From the NCBI GenBank assembly GCA_020635955.1, contig JACJYW010000005.1, positions 262,572 through 326,571 of the forward strand: a stretch of DNA of 64,000 nt, given 5' to 3'. The notes beneath the pieces were generated by a model that was not told where the DNA came from, did no database searches, and worked only from the letters and a program-made list of their open reading frames with translations. Source of the stretch: Crocinitomicaceae bacterium (GTDB lineage Bacteria; Bacteroidota; Bacteroidia; Flavobacteriales_D; Crocinitomicaceae). Below, in pieces: positions 28,301-35,782 of this stretch. Position 1 is the first letter of the stretch, and each line of letters begins with the position of its first letter. The translations under genes and the position numbers were made by a program.

Positions 28301-30691
28301 AGGATTTACAAAACTTACTGTTGGCGGAGCTGGAACAACAGGTTTCTTATAAACGATCGTTCTGGTCTTCGTATCTGAACCAGCAGAATTTGTGCCTGTG
28401 ATCTTAACTGTATTCGTTCCTTCCACCATGTTTAATGGAAGTGTCAATACTTTTGTTGCAATATTGTACCCGAATCCATTTGTTGAATTACCATTTACCC
28501 ATACCTGAATATTTGAAGCATTGTCAACATTCAAAACAGTAGATACCAGGGTGATATTTGGTGTGTTGAACACTTGATTATCAGTAGCAGGATATGAAAT
28601 GTCTACAATTGGAGGTGCTTTTGGCACTACCTTTTTGCGAATTATTGTAGTTGATTCACTATCTGTACCTGCGTTATTAGTAGCAGTGATCTCAATGACA
28701 TTTGATCCCAATAATAAATTGGTGGTAAATGTCATTTGTTTTGAGGATGCAGAATAGGCAAAGTTATATGACTGAATACCATTGATCTTCAATTTGATAT
28801 CAGATGCACTGTTCACATTTAGTACCTGTGCAACAACATTATATGAAGAAGTAAACACAACTGTAGGATCGGTAATTGGATCCAGATATGTTACAACTGG
28901 TGGTTTAGGCGCTTCCGGTCTATTATAAATGATCGTTGTTGCCTCATGGTCAGATCCAACTGAATTGGTTCCTGTAATCGCTATAATATTAGCTCCCTCA
29001 ATTAAAGCAGTAGGGAAGGTAACTTGCTTGGTTGAAGCATTGTAAGTGAAATTGGTTTTAGCAAATCCATTAACTGTTACTTTGATATCATTCTTGCTAT
29101 CCACGTTGAGTACACTTGCCGTAATATTCATTGAAGATTGCGTTGTTGTGTACGGATCTGTTGATGGAACAATGAAATCAACAATTGGAGGTTGTTTTAC
29201 CTGTGGTTTTTCATAAATAATGGTAGCTGTTTTACTATCACTTCCAGCAGAGTTGGTTGCAGTTACAGTAACTGTATTAGTTCCCTCTTGAAGATTAAGG
29301 GTGCTATTCAATCCTTTCGAAGTAACATTATAGGTAAAGTCAGAAGTATAATTTCCATTAACATATACTTTGATCTGCGATTTAGAATCAACATTCAATA
29401 CAGTTGAAGCGAAGCTAAATGTGCTATTTGCAGTTGTATAAGGTGAGTAAGGCGGATTCGTGATCGTAACGATCGGAGGTTCTACTACCGGAACATCTTT
29501 TTTGTAGATGATAATGGTTGATTCATAATCCTGACCTGCTTCATTAACACCAGTTATTTCAAAAATATTCTGTCCAGCCTGTAAAACAACATTACTCGAG
29601 AATTCATCTGAAGCCACATTATAGCTAAAGTTGTTATTAATGTTCCCGTTTTGCTTAAATGTAATGTTTTGTCTACCTGCTACATTATGCACATATGCTC
29701 TTATAGTAAAGTGATCATAATCTACAGTGTAAGGACTTACACCCGGATCGTATATATCTACGATAGGCTTTTGAACCGGAGGTGGAGGAGTAATATTATC
29801 GGCATTATCAAAATTGTTAATATCCACACTGTCTTCAATAATGTGATCAACATGCGTATCGTGATGTCCACCAAATAAATGAAATTTAATTCCGGCACTT
29901 GAGTAATGATAAATGTCGTTACCTGTTCCAGGAAGGATATCAAATTTGTCATCATTTCTTGTCCAGGTCATTTTGTGGGAAATACCTATTGAAGCCCAGG
30001 GAGCAACCTGATAAGAGATCCCAACGCCAAAGCTTCCCATCCAGTCTACTTCGTAATCACCATCACCTCCAGTAACATAAGTTTCATAATTTCCATCTTG
30101 TTCTTTAAGGATACTTGTCTTAGTTGAAGTATTTATATTATCGTAATCATAGATGTTTCCTGAACCATCAAATAGATCTGCTTTGGCATTGTACGCCTTA
30201 ATACCCAGGCCACCAAAAATTTGGAAATTCCAGCCTGTGTTTTCTCTTAATCTGTTGGTGTTAAGAGCAAGTTCTAATGAACCACTCATCAGCTGAGTAC
30301 GGAAGTTTGGAATAAAATATCCCAATGAGTCCTGATATGTTTGAAGATTATTATTGTAAGCACTCAGACCAGTAGTAGTGCTATCCAACGTGTATGGAGA
30401 AGTGTTTTGTCCACCCCACCATCCGTGAAGGTATCTCAATCTCAGATCCCAGGAGAATAATTTTTGAGATCGCATTCCAAATGATCTACCAAAGGTAAAA
30501 CCATATCCACCATGGATCAAATTATCAACTTCGGTTTTTGTGTGCCATGTTGCACCACCGTTAATTCCAAAAAACCATCTGGAATCTTTATCATAATTCA
30601 CATAACTTTTTTGGGAAAAAGCACCAAAAGTGAATGCGAAAGTCAATACTAAAAGGGTAAATAATCTTCTCATACAATTCGTTTTTTTCAT
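22337..30691 (-). CDS. Giant envelope protein: N-terminal OMP barrel, 21 Ig-like repeats, Gly/Thr/Asn tail
   Basis: This 2784-residue protein has a signal peptide ending TFGAFSQ; start ATG 30691 or ATG 30673. Residues about 28-300 look like a small outer-membrane barrel (WFFGINGGATWHTKT ... SSAGIKFHLFGG). After a PPPPVQKP linker come 18 Ig-like repeats of about 92 residues (310-1968), each with a VNG turn and an 'L.EG.N.I.ITATN..G' strand pair. A non-repetitive Cys-containing domain follows (about 1969-2310), then three more Ig-like repeats (to about 2630) and a low-complexity GGTTTNGGTIK tail. Repeats 1-6 and 19-21 essentially lack Cys, while 7-18 carry two each, suggesting disulfides. No T9SS sorting domain is present. 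It may be a surface filament or adhesin anchored by its own barrel. Transcription is single-gene, with its own promoter and terminator. Confidence 0.88.
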   Translation of the reverse strand: MKKTNCMRRLFTLLVLTFAFTFGAFSQKSYVNYDKDSRWFFGINGGATWHTKTEVDNLIHGGYGFTFGRSFGMRSQKLFSWDLRLRYLHGWWGGQNTSPYTLDSTTTGLSAYNNNLQTYQDSLGYFIPNFRTQLMSGSLELALNTNRLRENTGWNFQIFGGLGIKAYNAKADLFDGSGNIYDYDNINTSTKTSILKEQDGNYETYVTGGDGDYEVDWMGSFGVGISYQVAPWASIGISHKMTWTRNDDKFDILPGTGNDIYHYSSAGIKFHLFGGHHDTHVDHIIEDSVDINNFDNADNITPPPPVQKPIVDIYDPGVSPYTVDYDHFTIRAYVHNVAGRQNITFKQNGNINNNFSYNVASDEFSSNVVLQAGQNIFEITGVNEAGQDYESTIIIYKKDVPVVEPPIVTITNPPYSPYTTANSTFSFASTVLNVDSKSQIKVYVNGNYTSDFTYNVTSKGLNSTLNLQEGTNTVTVTATNSAGSDSKTATIIYEKPQVKQPPIVDFIVPSTDPYTTTQSSMNITASVLNVDSKNDIKVTVNGFAKTNFTYNASTKQVTFPTALIEGANIIAITGTNSVGSDHEATTIIYNRPEAPKPPVVTYLDPITDPTVVFTSSYNVVAQVLNVNSASDIKLKINGIQSYNFAYSASSKQMTFTTNLLLGSNVIEITATNNAGTDSESTTIIRKKVVPKAPPIVDISYPATDNQVFNTPNITLVSTVLNVDNASNIQVWVNGNSTNGFGYNIATKVLTLPLNMVEGTNTVKITGTNSAGSDTKTRTIVYKKPVVPAPPTVSFVNPPSSPYLVNAQNYTITANTTNIDSKSQITLLLNGQLVQGGFYTLTANKQILFNTDLIEGNNVFEITVTNQDGSASAMAIVTYKVDVVNCIIPTVGYISPVPYSTVNSPAVTIDAQINNWSTGTSVELFVNGVSQGLMAYNSGTSIASKATTLQEGSNAIKVQVTNDCGRNHATFTLNYVAPEAPCLDPILTPNSPVAQTTQSNTASVQAGVTGITTSNQIAVTLNGVAVAFQYDQGTGTINVNNVQLALGNNTILVTATNDCGNATTSFNIVREECKLPLVSNPSHASGFTSNAPSISFTASIANVDASQIELIVNNISQPFNFSNGVLSSGINLNEGSNSIVINATNACGNTTKTYDINYVVPCVPITVSLVSPTTNQITVTNASFNIQLHVNGSLTASGISATLNGSAVNATYDAVAGDISINGLTLVNGSNTIVVNLTNDCSSKTVTYNVTYNGCQPPVISVSNITSGSTVNTSTIDLIANIQNSNGASNIQLTVNGTTNSFNFDDQSNTLTSTIDLIEGSNSIVITVNGCQVKTQTINVTYTVPCQDVSYSLMTPATTNQTVVDANYAITLNLLEVSGPQQITVSHNGNTRLFSFDAGTHILSINGITLVNGANTIVVNASNACSSKTITYSIQYNGCQPPVITLGSNPASVTTSLYNFTASVTNINNQNDIQVLLNNVPVNIVFDAQSGSISGEVNLNEGTNTIKITANGCQVDTKSFNVTYTVPCNPIVYALSTPAQTETSVADDTYAITLVAQNANANSITVSFNGQSVPFTYNSDIITINGLNLIEGDNNVVVNISNACSSETVTYLIHHNGCNAPVITLGANSSAVTTAAYTFSANISNVSNQSDITLKLNGNNVPFTFTNGNLSAQMTLVEGANTVSLVANGCANANETFTVNYTIPCDPVTYTLGSPATQQSAVNTSSTTITLNVNNVSGQSFISAKLNGATVPFTYANNLITLSNIALLDGNNTIEITFSNDCSTETVTYTIDSDQCVGPVITVPNNNVTTNDALYTFICNVQNISNASEIELKVNGQVVTFNYANGGVTAQISLQEGPNEVMVTANGCETTSVTYNIVYQLPCTAPVITVSSPTTTSSAAYTFTAAVTNVDGASNITVKHNGNVVQHTYSNGSVTANVTLTEGANTITVDAVGCQTVNISHTVDYSVAACGPRFNPGNSEWEFCLITPNGTYNRDDLHNNPNFTYSGPATSAYFKPIAGGGDAIVNGSPYAVQNGQYYLFQGNLTVDVSSSHPGSMGHWEICITSNTVPQYGNGNNKPESPCVASQPEPEHNDDINVNNNGSVQLSSNFCANIKCLGESVVYNNNQDAFVKVQYSIDGGTTWYYFNNDNNVNGGENITVQAPTGSNIVLRAVCTNAQGNWSNTETSNTGSQYVYVLQNGDHAPNFAPAQGQASVETFLAGYVDGQGNVTIGPNDVIYLYELRFVGNIGIDYQDCVMLISMTEGSSCSPPPSSEKVGTKINNNNSNGDPNGNRTDPNNTGNNNTQTNLTPTITNVNPATTSVTSDKAVYDFKVSLGNVKSPNDITLTVNGVKSTAFKFNGNTNELTQSVNLKVGANTIKVEATNGANKANRTYTINYKPTTGVVENGGNNNTLSQSPPKITNINPATTSVKSAVATYSFKAKVENINSQSDIKLAMNGASISGFTYNDKTKEVSVVLRLNSGVNTISLTATSNGKSDSRTYTITYTSTTVEQGGTMNTNSGGTMNTNSGGTTVTKVGPTIKKVAPATESVESTSASYTFKANVANVSSKADIQLTVNGKTITNFTYSSGTGLVTAVISLQNGTNQIRLIAKNEANTATENFTITYKAAVINSNGGTIKTGGNTGGGTTNGGGTTTNGGTIKTGGGTTTNGGTTTTGGTIKNGGTTTNTGGGTTTNGGTIKTGGGTTTNGGTTTTGGTIKNGGTTTNTGGGTTTNGGTIKTGGGTTTNGGTTTTGGTIKNGGTTTNSGGSTKQGGTTTTGGTTSRRG
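22411..22760 (-). repeat. 117-bp coding tandem repeat (39-residue Gly/Thr/Asn units)
   Basis: The phrase TTCTTGATGGTTCCACC recurs at about 22421, 22538 and 22655, an exact 117-bp period, giving almost three units that encode 39 residues each of GGTIKNGGTTTN-type sequence. The copies differ mainly at synonymous sites, so this is an in-frame expansion at the very C-terminus of the giant protein. Confidence 0.88.
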
Positions 30692-30765
30692 TCCTGACCA
30701 TTACCTAAAAGGTATAGTTTGGCCAAAAGTGAAGGTCTTGAACCTGCCTATTACATTTATCGTAC

Positions 30766-30773
30766 CAAAGTTA
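30766..30773 (-). promoter_or_regulatory. -7 box of the giant repeat-protein gene
   Basis: On the minus strand TAACTTTG matches TAnnTTTG, with a T-rich -33 region (TTTTTAG) 19 bp upstream. It would give a leader of roughly 65-85 nt. Confidence 0.5.
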
Positions 30774-30901
30774 AAAAACTATGCGTAATTGCCTAAAAAT
30801 GGGGAATTTATAAATTATCGGAATTCCACCCGTAGTTTTTTGTGTTTCTTTTGTGCTGAGTTTTAGGAGGGTAATCAAAAAAATTAAAAAATTTGTTGAG
30901 G

Positions 30902-30934
30902 TTGACATCCATATAAATTAGATTACTATCTTTG
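30902..30934 (+). promoter_or_regulatory. Promoter of tRNA-Phe
   Basis: TTG at 30902-30904 and TATCTTTG at 30927-30934 are 22 bp apart. The -7 box matches TAnnTTTG exactly and lies 17 bp before the tRNA. Confidence 0.7.
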
Positions 30935-30951
30935 TCCCCACATTTTTGGAT

Positions 30952-31024
30952 GGTGATGTAGCTCAGTTGGTAGAGCAAAGGACTGAAAATCCTTGTGTCG
31001 GGGGTTCAATTCCCTCCATCACCA
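30952..31024 (+). tRNA. tRNA-Phe (anticodon GAA)
   Basis: A complete cloverleaf: acceptor GGTGATG/CATCACC, D arm GCTC...GAGC, anticodon stem AAGGA/TCCTT with loop CTGAAAA (anticodon GAA), T arm around GGTTCAATTCC, and discriminator A. No CCA is encoded. A promoter lies upstream, a perfect-palindrome terminator follows 6 bp downstream, and then a tandem repeat array begins. Confidence 0.97.
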
Positions 31025-31029
31025 CTCAC

Positions 31030-31064
31030 AAAACCCATCATGTTAACATGATGGGTTTTTTTAT
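31030..31064 (+). terminator. Terminator of tRNA-Phe
   Basis: A perfect 30-bp palindrome (arms AAAACCCATCATGTT and AACATGATGGGTTTT) is followed by further T residues, directly after the tRNA. Confidence 0.9.
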
Positions 31065-31431
31065 GCAGTAAGGTGAGACAATCTTGATTGATCGAGCCTG
31101 AATGCATAAAAAAACCTGTACGCAGTACAATGGGTTTTGTGAGATTGCCCCACCGATAGGAATCGCGACAGCAATTCCAGGCAGTAAGGTGAGATAATCT
31201 TGATTGATCGAGCCTGAATGCATAAAAAAACCTGTACGAAGTACAATGGGTTTTGTGAGATTGCCCCACCGATAGGAATCGCGACAGCAATTCCAGGCAG
31301 TAAGGTGAGACAATCTTGATTGATCGAGCCTGAATGCATAAAAAAACCTGTACGTAGTACAATGGGTTTTGTGAGATTGCCCCACCCATAGGAATCGCGA
31401 CAGCAATTCCAGGCAGTAAGGTGAGACAATC
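31065..31431. repeat. 116-bp tandem repeat array, three full units plus a 19-bp partial
   Basis: GCAGTAAGGTGAGA recurs at 31065, 31181, 31297 and 31413, an exact 116-bp period. The three full units differ at only a few bases (for example GTACGCAGTAC, GTACGAAGTAC, GTACGTAGTAC). Each unit contains a small hairpin (TGTAC-nnn-GTACA flanked by AACC and GGGTT) followed on the minus strand by seven T, so each looks like a minus-strand terminator. Each unit also contains ATGGGTTTTGTGAG, the inverse of CTCACAAAACCCAT that lies at 31026-31039 just after tRNA-Phe. There are no spacers as in CRISPR and no plausible gene. The array fills the gap between tRNA-Phe and coaX. Confidence 0.92.
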
Positions 31432-31475
31432 CTAATTTCTATATGTAATTATTAAGATCTGATTAATTTTACGAC

Positions 31476-32201
31476 ATGAATCTCATTATTGACGAAGGAA
31501 ATACAGCTTTCAAATTGGCCTTATTTGAGGATGATTCGTTAATTAGGTCTCATACTTTTGAACCTTTTGAAAGACAAGAAATGCACTCATGGATCAGTGA
31601 TGCGATATCTTCTATAAAGCATGTCATTGTAAGCTCAGTGGTGAATAAAGGTCTGGATCTTAGCAGATATAAATTCAATGAATTAACGCTGGACCATAAA
31701 ACTCCTCTACCATTAAAAAATACGTATCAAACTCCAGAAACTTTAGGTAAAGATCGTTTGGCGAATGCAGTAGGTGTATGGTTTAGAAATCCTAATGCCA
31801 ATTCATTGGTCATTGACATGGGGACTTGCTTTAAATATGATCTGGTAACTGCAGATGGTAAATATTTGGGTGGTAATATTTCACCCGGAATTAATATGCG
31901 ATTTGCGGCATTGAATCATTTCACCGCAAAATTGCCATTGCTTAAAAGAAAACGAATTGAGTTTGATTATGGAATAGATACCAATTCGAGCATCTATAAT
32001 GGAGTAGAGCAGGGTGCATACCATGAGATTAATGGATTTATACAAAAGTATCAGGAGCAATTTTCTGAATTAACAATTTTTATGACCGGTGGAGATGCGA
32101 AATTCTTTGATAAACGGTTTATATGTGACATCTTTGCAGATTCTGATTTGACCCTGTTTGGATTGAATAAAATACTAACGTACAATGTTGAGAACACTTA
32201 A
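31476..32201 (+). CDS. coaX: Type III pantothenate kinase
   Basis: This 241-residue enzyme phosphorylates pantothenate, the first step of coenzyme A synthesis. Family signs are the N-terminal phosphate loop MNLIIDEGNTAFKLALF (DxGNT), the central LGKDRLANAVG, the DMGTCFKYDLV motif, and YLGGNISPGINMRFAALN, followed by TGGDAKFF near the C-terminus. The length matches the short Bacteroidota type. TAATTTTA, one base off the -7 consensus, lies only 4 bp before the ATG, so the message could be nearly leaderless. The next gene overlaps its end by 17 bp, which indicates an operon. Confidence 0.93.
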   Translation: MNLIIDEGNTAFKLALFEDDSLIRSHTFEPFERQEMHSWISDAISSIKHVIVSSVVNKGLDLSRYKFNELTLDHKTPLPLKNTYQTPETLGKDRLANAVGVWFRNPNANSLVIDMGTCFKYDLVTADGKYLGGNISPGINMRFAALNHFTAKLPLLKRKRIEFDYGIDTNSSIYNGVEQGAYHEINGFIQKYQEQFSELTIFMTGGDAKFFDKRFICDIFADSDLTLFGLNKILTYNVENT

Positions 32202-33645
32202 TGTTCTTTTTTTTACCGTATTTACTGTGCTTTGCTCATTTGGGCAAAAGGGTACGCATACACCTTATAGCAGTTTCGGATTGGGTGAATTGAAGGGTAA
32301 TGATTATGCCGCTTTTTCTTCAATGGGAGGTGTAAGCATGGCATGTTCTGATTCAACGATCATTAATCAGCAAAATCCTGCTTCTTTTGTGCATATAGCC
32401 AGACATCAACCTATATTTCAGATTGGTTTGGATGGAAGATTTTCAAAATTTGAAACGGAAACAAATTCAACCAACCAAAAATTCTTCGGTTTGAATCAGT
32501 TCCAGTTAGGTATTCCCATTAAGAAAAATTGGGGAGCCGCTTTTGGAATAAAACCTTATTCATTTACGGGGTATCAAATTTCTAATTATGTTGTTGAAGA
32601 TGGTGATAGTATCAAACTATTTACCAATGAAGGACATGGTGGGATTAATGATTTCTATTTGGGCGTAGCATACAAGCCGCTACATTACGGCAAGGATACA
32701 GTGATTACCAAAACGTTGAAAGATACTACAGGTAAGGAAGTTGAATATCAAGTTGCTATTAGCCGAAAACACAACTTATCAATAGGAGCGAATGCAAATT
32801 ATTTATTCGGATCTAGTACCAAAATAAATACCTTTCAGTATTGGAATTCTGCTTTAGGTTTGAATTCTAAGGTAGATAACTCTCTACGTTTTTCTGGTTT
32901 AACATATGATTTTGGGATCAATTATGAATTTGGTTTTGGTTCTCAAGTATTGAACACGAAGAAGCAATCTTACCACTCAATTGCCATAGGCGCAACTTAC
33001 TCACCACGTATAGCGGTTAGAGCATATCAAGACCTTTTAACCTATTCTTATATTACTATTGGTGGCGGTTTCAATGGGCCTGAGTTAATTTCAGATACGG
33101 TTGATTTCATTAACGAGAATCAAGGTAATGTAGTGGTTCCAGAAAGTTATAAGTTTGGAATAGAGTACAGAGTGGGTCCAAGAAGTTCAGTTCAAAATTC
33201 TCAATTGAGAATTGGTGCAGATGTCAGATACCAAAAATGGAGTGCATATGATGAGAAATTCGGAAGCACTGCATATACCAATAACATGAAAGACAGAATG
33301 AATATTTCTGTTGGAATGGAGTGGTTGCCAACCACAAAAGCGAGATCATACATGAGTAAGGTTAAGTACAGATTAGGTGGAAACTATACTATAACTGAGT
33401 TGAATGTATTGAATAATTTGGGTAATTATACCAATCTATCGGCTTATGGCATGAGTTTTGGAGTTGGATTACCGATAACAATAATTAAAAGTTCAAATAC
33501 AAATATTAATTTTGGGGCGAATTTAGGAAGGTTAGGAACTACAGATAATGGCTTGATAAGAGAAAATTATGTAGGAGTATTCTTTGGCCTTTCGATCACT
33601 CCAGGTTATATGGACCAATGGTTTATCAAACGTAAATACGATTAA
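32185..33645 (+). CDS. Outer-membrane beta-barrel protein of unknown function
   Basis: This 486-residue protein has a signal peptide (LFFTVFTVLCSFGQ). The mature start THTPYSSFGLGELKGNDYA and the 'MGG.SMA...NQQNPAS' stretch are typical of a Bacteroidota outer-membrane protein family distantly like FadL/OmpP1. Alternating aromatic beta strands run to the end. It overlaps coaX and is followed 20 bp later by the TPR gene and then lptC. This order suggests a housekeeping envelope operon. The transported or bound substrate is unknown. Confidence 0.82.
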   Translation: MLRTLNVLFFTVFTVLCSFGQKGTHTPYSSFGLGELKGNDYAAFSSMGGVSMACSDSTIINQQNPASFVHIARHQPIFQIGLDGRFSKFETETNSTNQKFFGLNQFQLGIPIKKNWGAAFGIKPYSFTGYQISNYVVEDGDSIKLFTNEGHGGINDFYLGVAYKPLHYGKDTVITKTLKDTTGKEVEYQVAISRKHNLSIGANANYLFGSSTKINTFQYWNSALGLNSKVDNSLRFSGLTYDFGINYEFGFGSQVLNTKKQSYHSIAIGATYSPRIAVRAYQDLLTYSYITIGGGFNGPELISDTVDFINENQGNVVVPESYKFGIEYRVGPRSSVQNSQLRIGADVRYQKWSAYDEKFGSTAYTNNMKDRMNISVGMEWLPTTKARSYMSKVKYRLGGNYTITELNVLNNLGNYTNLSAYGMSFGVGLPITIIKSSNTNINFGANLGRLGTTDNGLIRENYVGVFFGLSITPGYMDQWFIKRKYD

Positions 33646-33665
33646 ATAAACTCAAATTAGCAACA

Positions 33666-34994
33666 ATGAAATTGAAAGCACTTTTTTTCACATTGGCATT
33701 AGCAATCACAGCGCATCTTACGGCTAATGCTCAGGACAAACCTTATAATGATGAAGATTGTAAAAAATACAGAAGTCTTTATTATCAATATTTAAAACAA
33801 AAAATGTACGCAGACGCTTGCCATTTCTGGTCATTGGCGGTTGCGAATTGTGGTGATTCCCTAGACGGAAAATTCTTTAATAATGGTAGAGTTGCTTACA
33901 TGCAATTGGAAAAGACAGTTGATGAAGCAAATACGGCAAGAATAAAAGAGATCAACGATACCATTGCATGGATCTACGAACAAAAAATGTTGATTGAAAA
34001 AGATCCTGATTGGGAGTTGGATTATGCGGTATTATTAGTTTCTAATGAAAGTGAGGACTATGCAAAAATCGACAAGTTGTTTGAGAATATTCACATTCAG
34101 AAAGAAAACAGTTCATATACGCATATTAGAACTTATTTCAGACACCTTATCCTGAATAAATTTAATAAGGCTTCTCAAGAACAGAAAGAGGAGATAAGAG
34201 CAACAATTATTGATGAGTATATCGTGTTGTCTGAATATAATGCTGCAGCCATTAAAAAATTAACCGAAGCAGGTGATGATAGAAGTCTTAAACTAGTTAA
34301 AGGTTATGAGAGCGCTCAGGACTTTTTGGATAAATATTTCTTGAAGATCGCTCAGGATTGTGAAGTTTTACTTCCGGTTTTGGATAAGAAGTTTGAAGGA
34401 CTTCCAACAGATAAGGAAGCAAGATTGAAGCAGATCAATAAGTTCATTGCTTTGATGGAAAGACAAAAATGTACTGATTCTGACACCTATGCTAAATTCG
34501 TTGAAGAATCTGTAGCAGTGAATCCTTCTGCTGGTGGATATGCTGGGTTAGGAAATGTGCAGTTGAACAAAGGTCAGGAAAGCAAAGCAGTAGAATCTTT
34601 TGAGAAAGCTGTAGAAATGGAAGGAGATGGAGCTAATAAAAACACTTACTTGTTGGCTTTGGCTAACGCTCAATACAAAGCAAATCAATATAGATCAGCA
34701 TTCAATACTGCTAAAAAAGTAGGAGGTGATCTACAAGGAAAAGCTATGATCATTTGTGCTAATTCAATCGCAGCAACTGCAAACTCTTGTGGAGAATCTA
34801 CTTTTGCAAGAAAAGCAAACTATTGGTTAGCGAATGACTATATCAGAAAAGCGGCTAGCTTAGGTGAAGATGTTAGTACAAGCAAATTCTTAAGCAATGC
34901 ACCTGATACGAACGAAGGGTTTAATGAGGGTGTATCTGAGGGGTCTTCTGTAACACTTTCATGTTGGGGAGAATCAACAACAGCAAGATATTAA
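33666..34994 (+). CDS. Periplasmic tetratricopeptide-repeat protein
   Basis: This 442-residue protein has a signal peptide ending AHLTANAQ and an almost entirely alpha-helical mature part. At least two recognisable TPR units lie around residues 285-345 (SAGGYAGLGNVQLNKGQES, KAVESFEKAVEMEGDG, TYLLALANAQYKANQ). TPR proteins act as scaffolds; the partner is unknown, but the neighbours (outer-membrane protein, LptC) place it in envelope biogenesis. The stop codon lies close to, or overlaps, the start of lptC (see that entry). Confidence 0.85.
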   Translation: MKLKALFFTLALAITAHLTANAQDKPYNDEDCKKYRSLYYQYLKQKMYADACHFWSLAVANCGDSLDGKFFNNGRVAYMQLEKTVDEANTARIKEINDTIAWIYEQKMLIEKDPDWELDYAVLLVSNESEDYAKIDKLFENIHIQKENSSYTHIRTYFRHLILNKFNKASQEQKEEIRATIIDEYIVLSEYNAAAIKKLTEAGDDRSLKLVKGYESAQDFLDKYFLKIAQDCEVLLPVLDKKFEGLPTDKEARLKQINKFIALMERQKCTDSDTYAKFVEESVAVNPSAGGYAGLGNVQLNKGQESKAVESFEKAVEMEGDGANKNTYLLALANAQYKANQYRSAFNTAKKVGGDLQGKAMIICANSIAATANSCGESTFARKANYWLANDYIRKAASLGEDVSTSKFLSNAPDTNEGFNEGVSEGSSVTLSCWGESTTARY

Positions 34995-35037
34995 ACGTCA
35001 ACAGACATATAAAATTTCAAACATTCCTGCCCTATTA

Positions 35038-35562
35038 GTGGCGGGAATGTTTTTTTGTTTACTATCCGTTTCCTGTGAGAATGATATGGAGCAGATCAAA
35101 ACTGTCACAGCAACGGATGAAACCCCTGATCAAATCATCAACGGTATGCACACCATTTTTTCAGATTCAGGCATAGTGAAATATGAGGTTATTGCTACCA
35201 GAGCGGAAACATATGGCGGGGAAAAGGATATGACTATTTTTAAAGATGGATTTGAGGTAAACATCTACAATTCCAAAGATGAAATAGGCTCTCACATAGA
35301 AGCTGAATATGCTGAAATGAGGAACACGGAAAAAATAGTAATCGCAAAAAATAATGTAATTTTCACCAATTATCTGGAGAATCAAACATTGAAAACCGAG
35401 GAGTTAACCTGGTTGCAATTGCAAAAGAGATTTACTACCTCAAAACAATTTGAGATCTTTAGTGAGAAATATTATGCAACAGGAATTGGATTAGATACGG
35501 ATGAAGAATTCTCAGATTATGAGATGCATAATGTATTGATAGAACGTAAACTTGACGACTAA
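35038..35562 (+). CDS. lptC: LPS export protein LptC
   Basis: LptC is the inner-membrane-anchored periplasmic bridge that passes LPS from LptB2FG to LptA. The roughly 174-residue frame has the LptC beta-jellyroll pattern: MHTIFSDSGIVKYEVIATRA, the FKDGFEVNIYN strand pair, HIEAEYAEMRNTEKIVIAKNNVIFTN, and KTEELTWLQLQKRFTTSKQFE. A Cys after LLSVS fits a lipoprotein variant, as often in Bacteroidota. The GTG at 35038 leaves a very short signal with no positive charge. Extending the frame to an ATT at 34990, which overlaps the previous stop as ATTAA, would add a KRQQTYK-type basic segment. The start is therefore uncertain. Confidence 0.87.
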   Translation: MAGMFFCLLSVSCENDMEQIKTVTATDETPDQIINGMHTIFSDSGIVKYEVIATRAETYGGEKDMTIFKDGFEVNIYNSKDEIGSHIEAEYAEMRNTEKIVIAKNNVIFTNYLENQTLKTEELTWLQLQKRFTTSKQFEIFSEKYYATGIGLDTDEEFSDYEMHNVLIERKLDD

Positions 35563-35780
35563 TGGATTTAATGAAAGTGAATAAGCTCCAGATGTATTTC
35601 TGGTTCGGAGTAACAGTGATAACATTAATAATGGTGATCATCCTTAATGTTCAGGGGACACTTGAAACCTGGTATTATGCCGTTCCTTTGATCTGTTTAT
35701 TGATGGCCTTAATGAGAAGATGGTTGTATAAACGTTTGCAAAAAAGTGCGGCAGAACGTGATGCTGCTTCAAAGAAATAA
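35562..35780 (+). CDS. Small two-helix membrane protein
   Basis: This 72-residue protein has two hydrophobic segments (LQMYFWFGVTVITLIMVIIL and TWYYAVPLICLLMALM) and a basic, charged C-terminus (RRWLYKRLQKSAAERDAASKK). Its ATG overlaps the lptC stop as TAATG, so it is co-translated with lptC. I do not recognise a named family; it is probably an inner-membrane protein. A weak AT-only inverted repeat (35771-35792) sits at its end, between it and the convergent gene. Confidence 0.75.
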   Translation: MDLMKVNKLQMYFWFGVTVITLIMVIILNVQGTLETWYYAVPLICLLMALMRRWLYKRLQKSAAERDAASKK

Positions 35781-35782
35781 TC

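Noticed and set aside
31006..31429. Three overlapping 122-127-codon frames on the minus strand over the 116-bp array
   Set aside because: They are open only because the repeat unit lacks stops in all three frames and 116 is not a multiple of 3, so the same peptides recur shifted. They overlap tRNA-Phe.
31065..31431. CRISPR array
   Set aside because: Units are contiguous 116-bp copies without unique spacers, and no cas gene is present.
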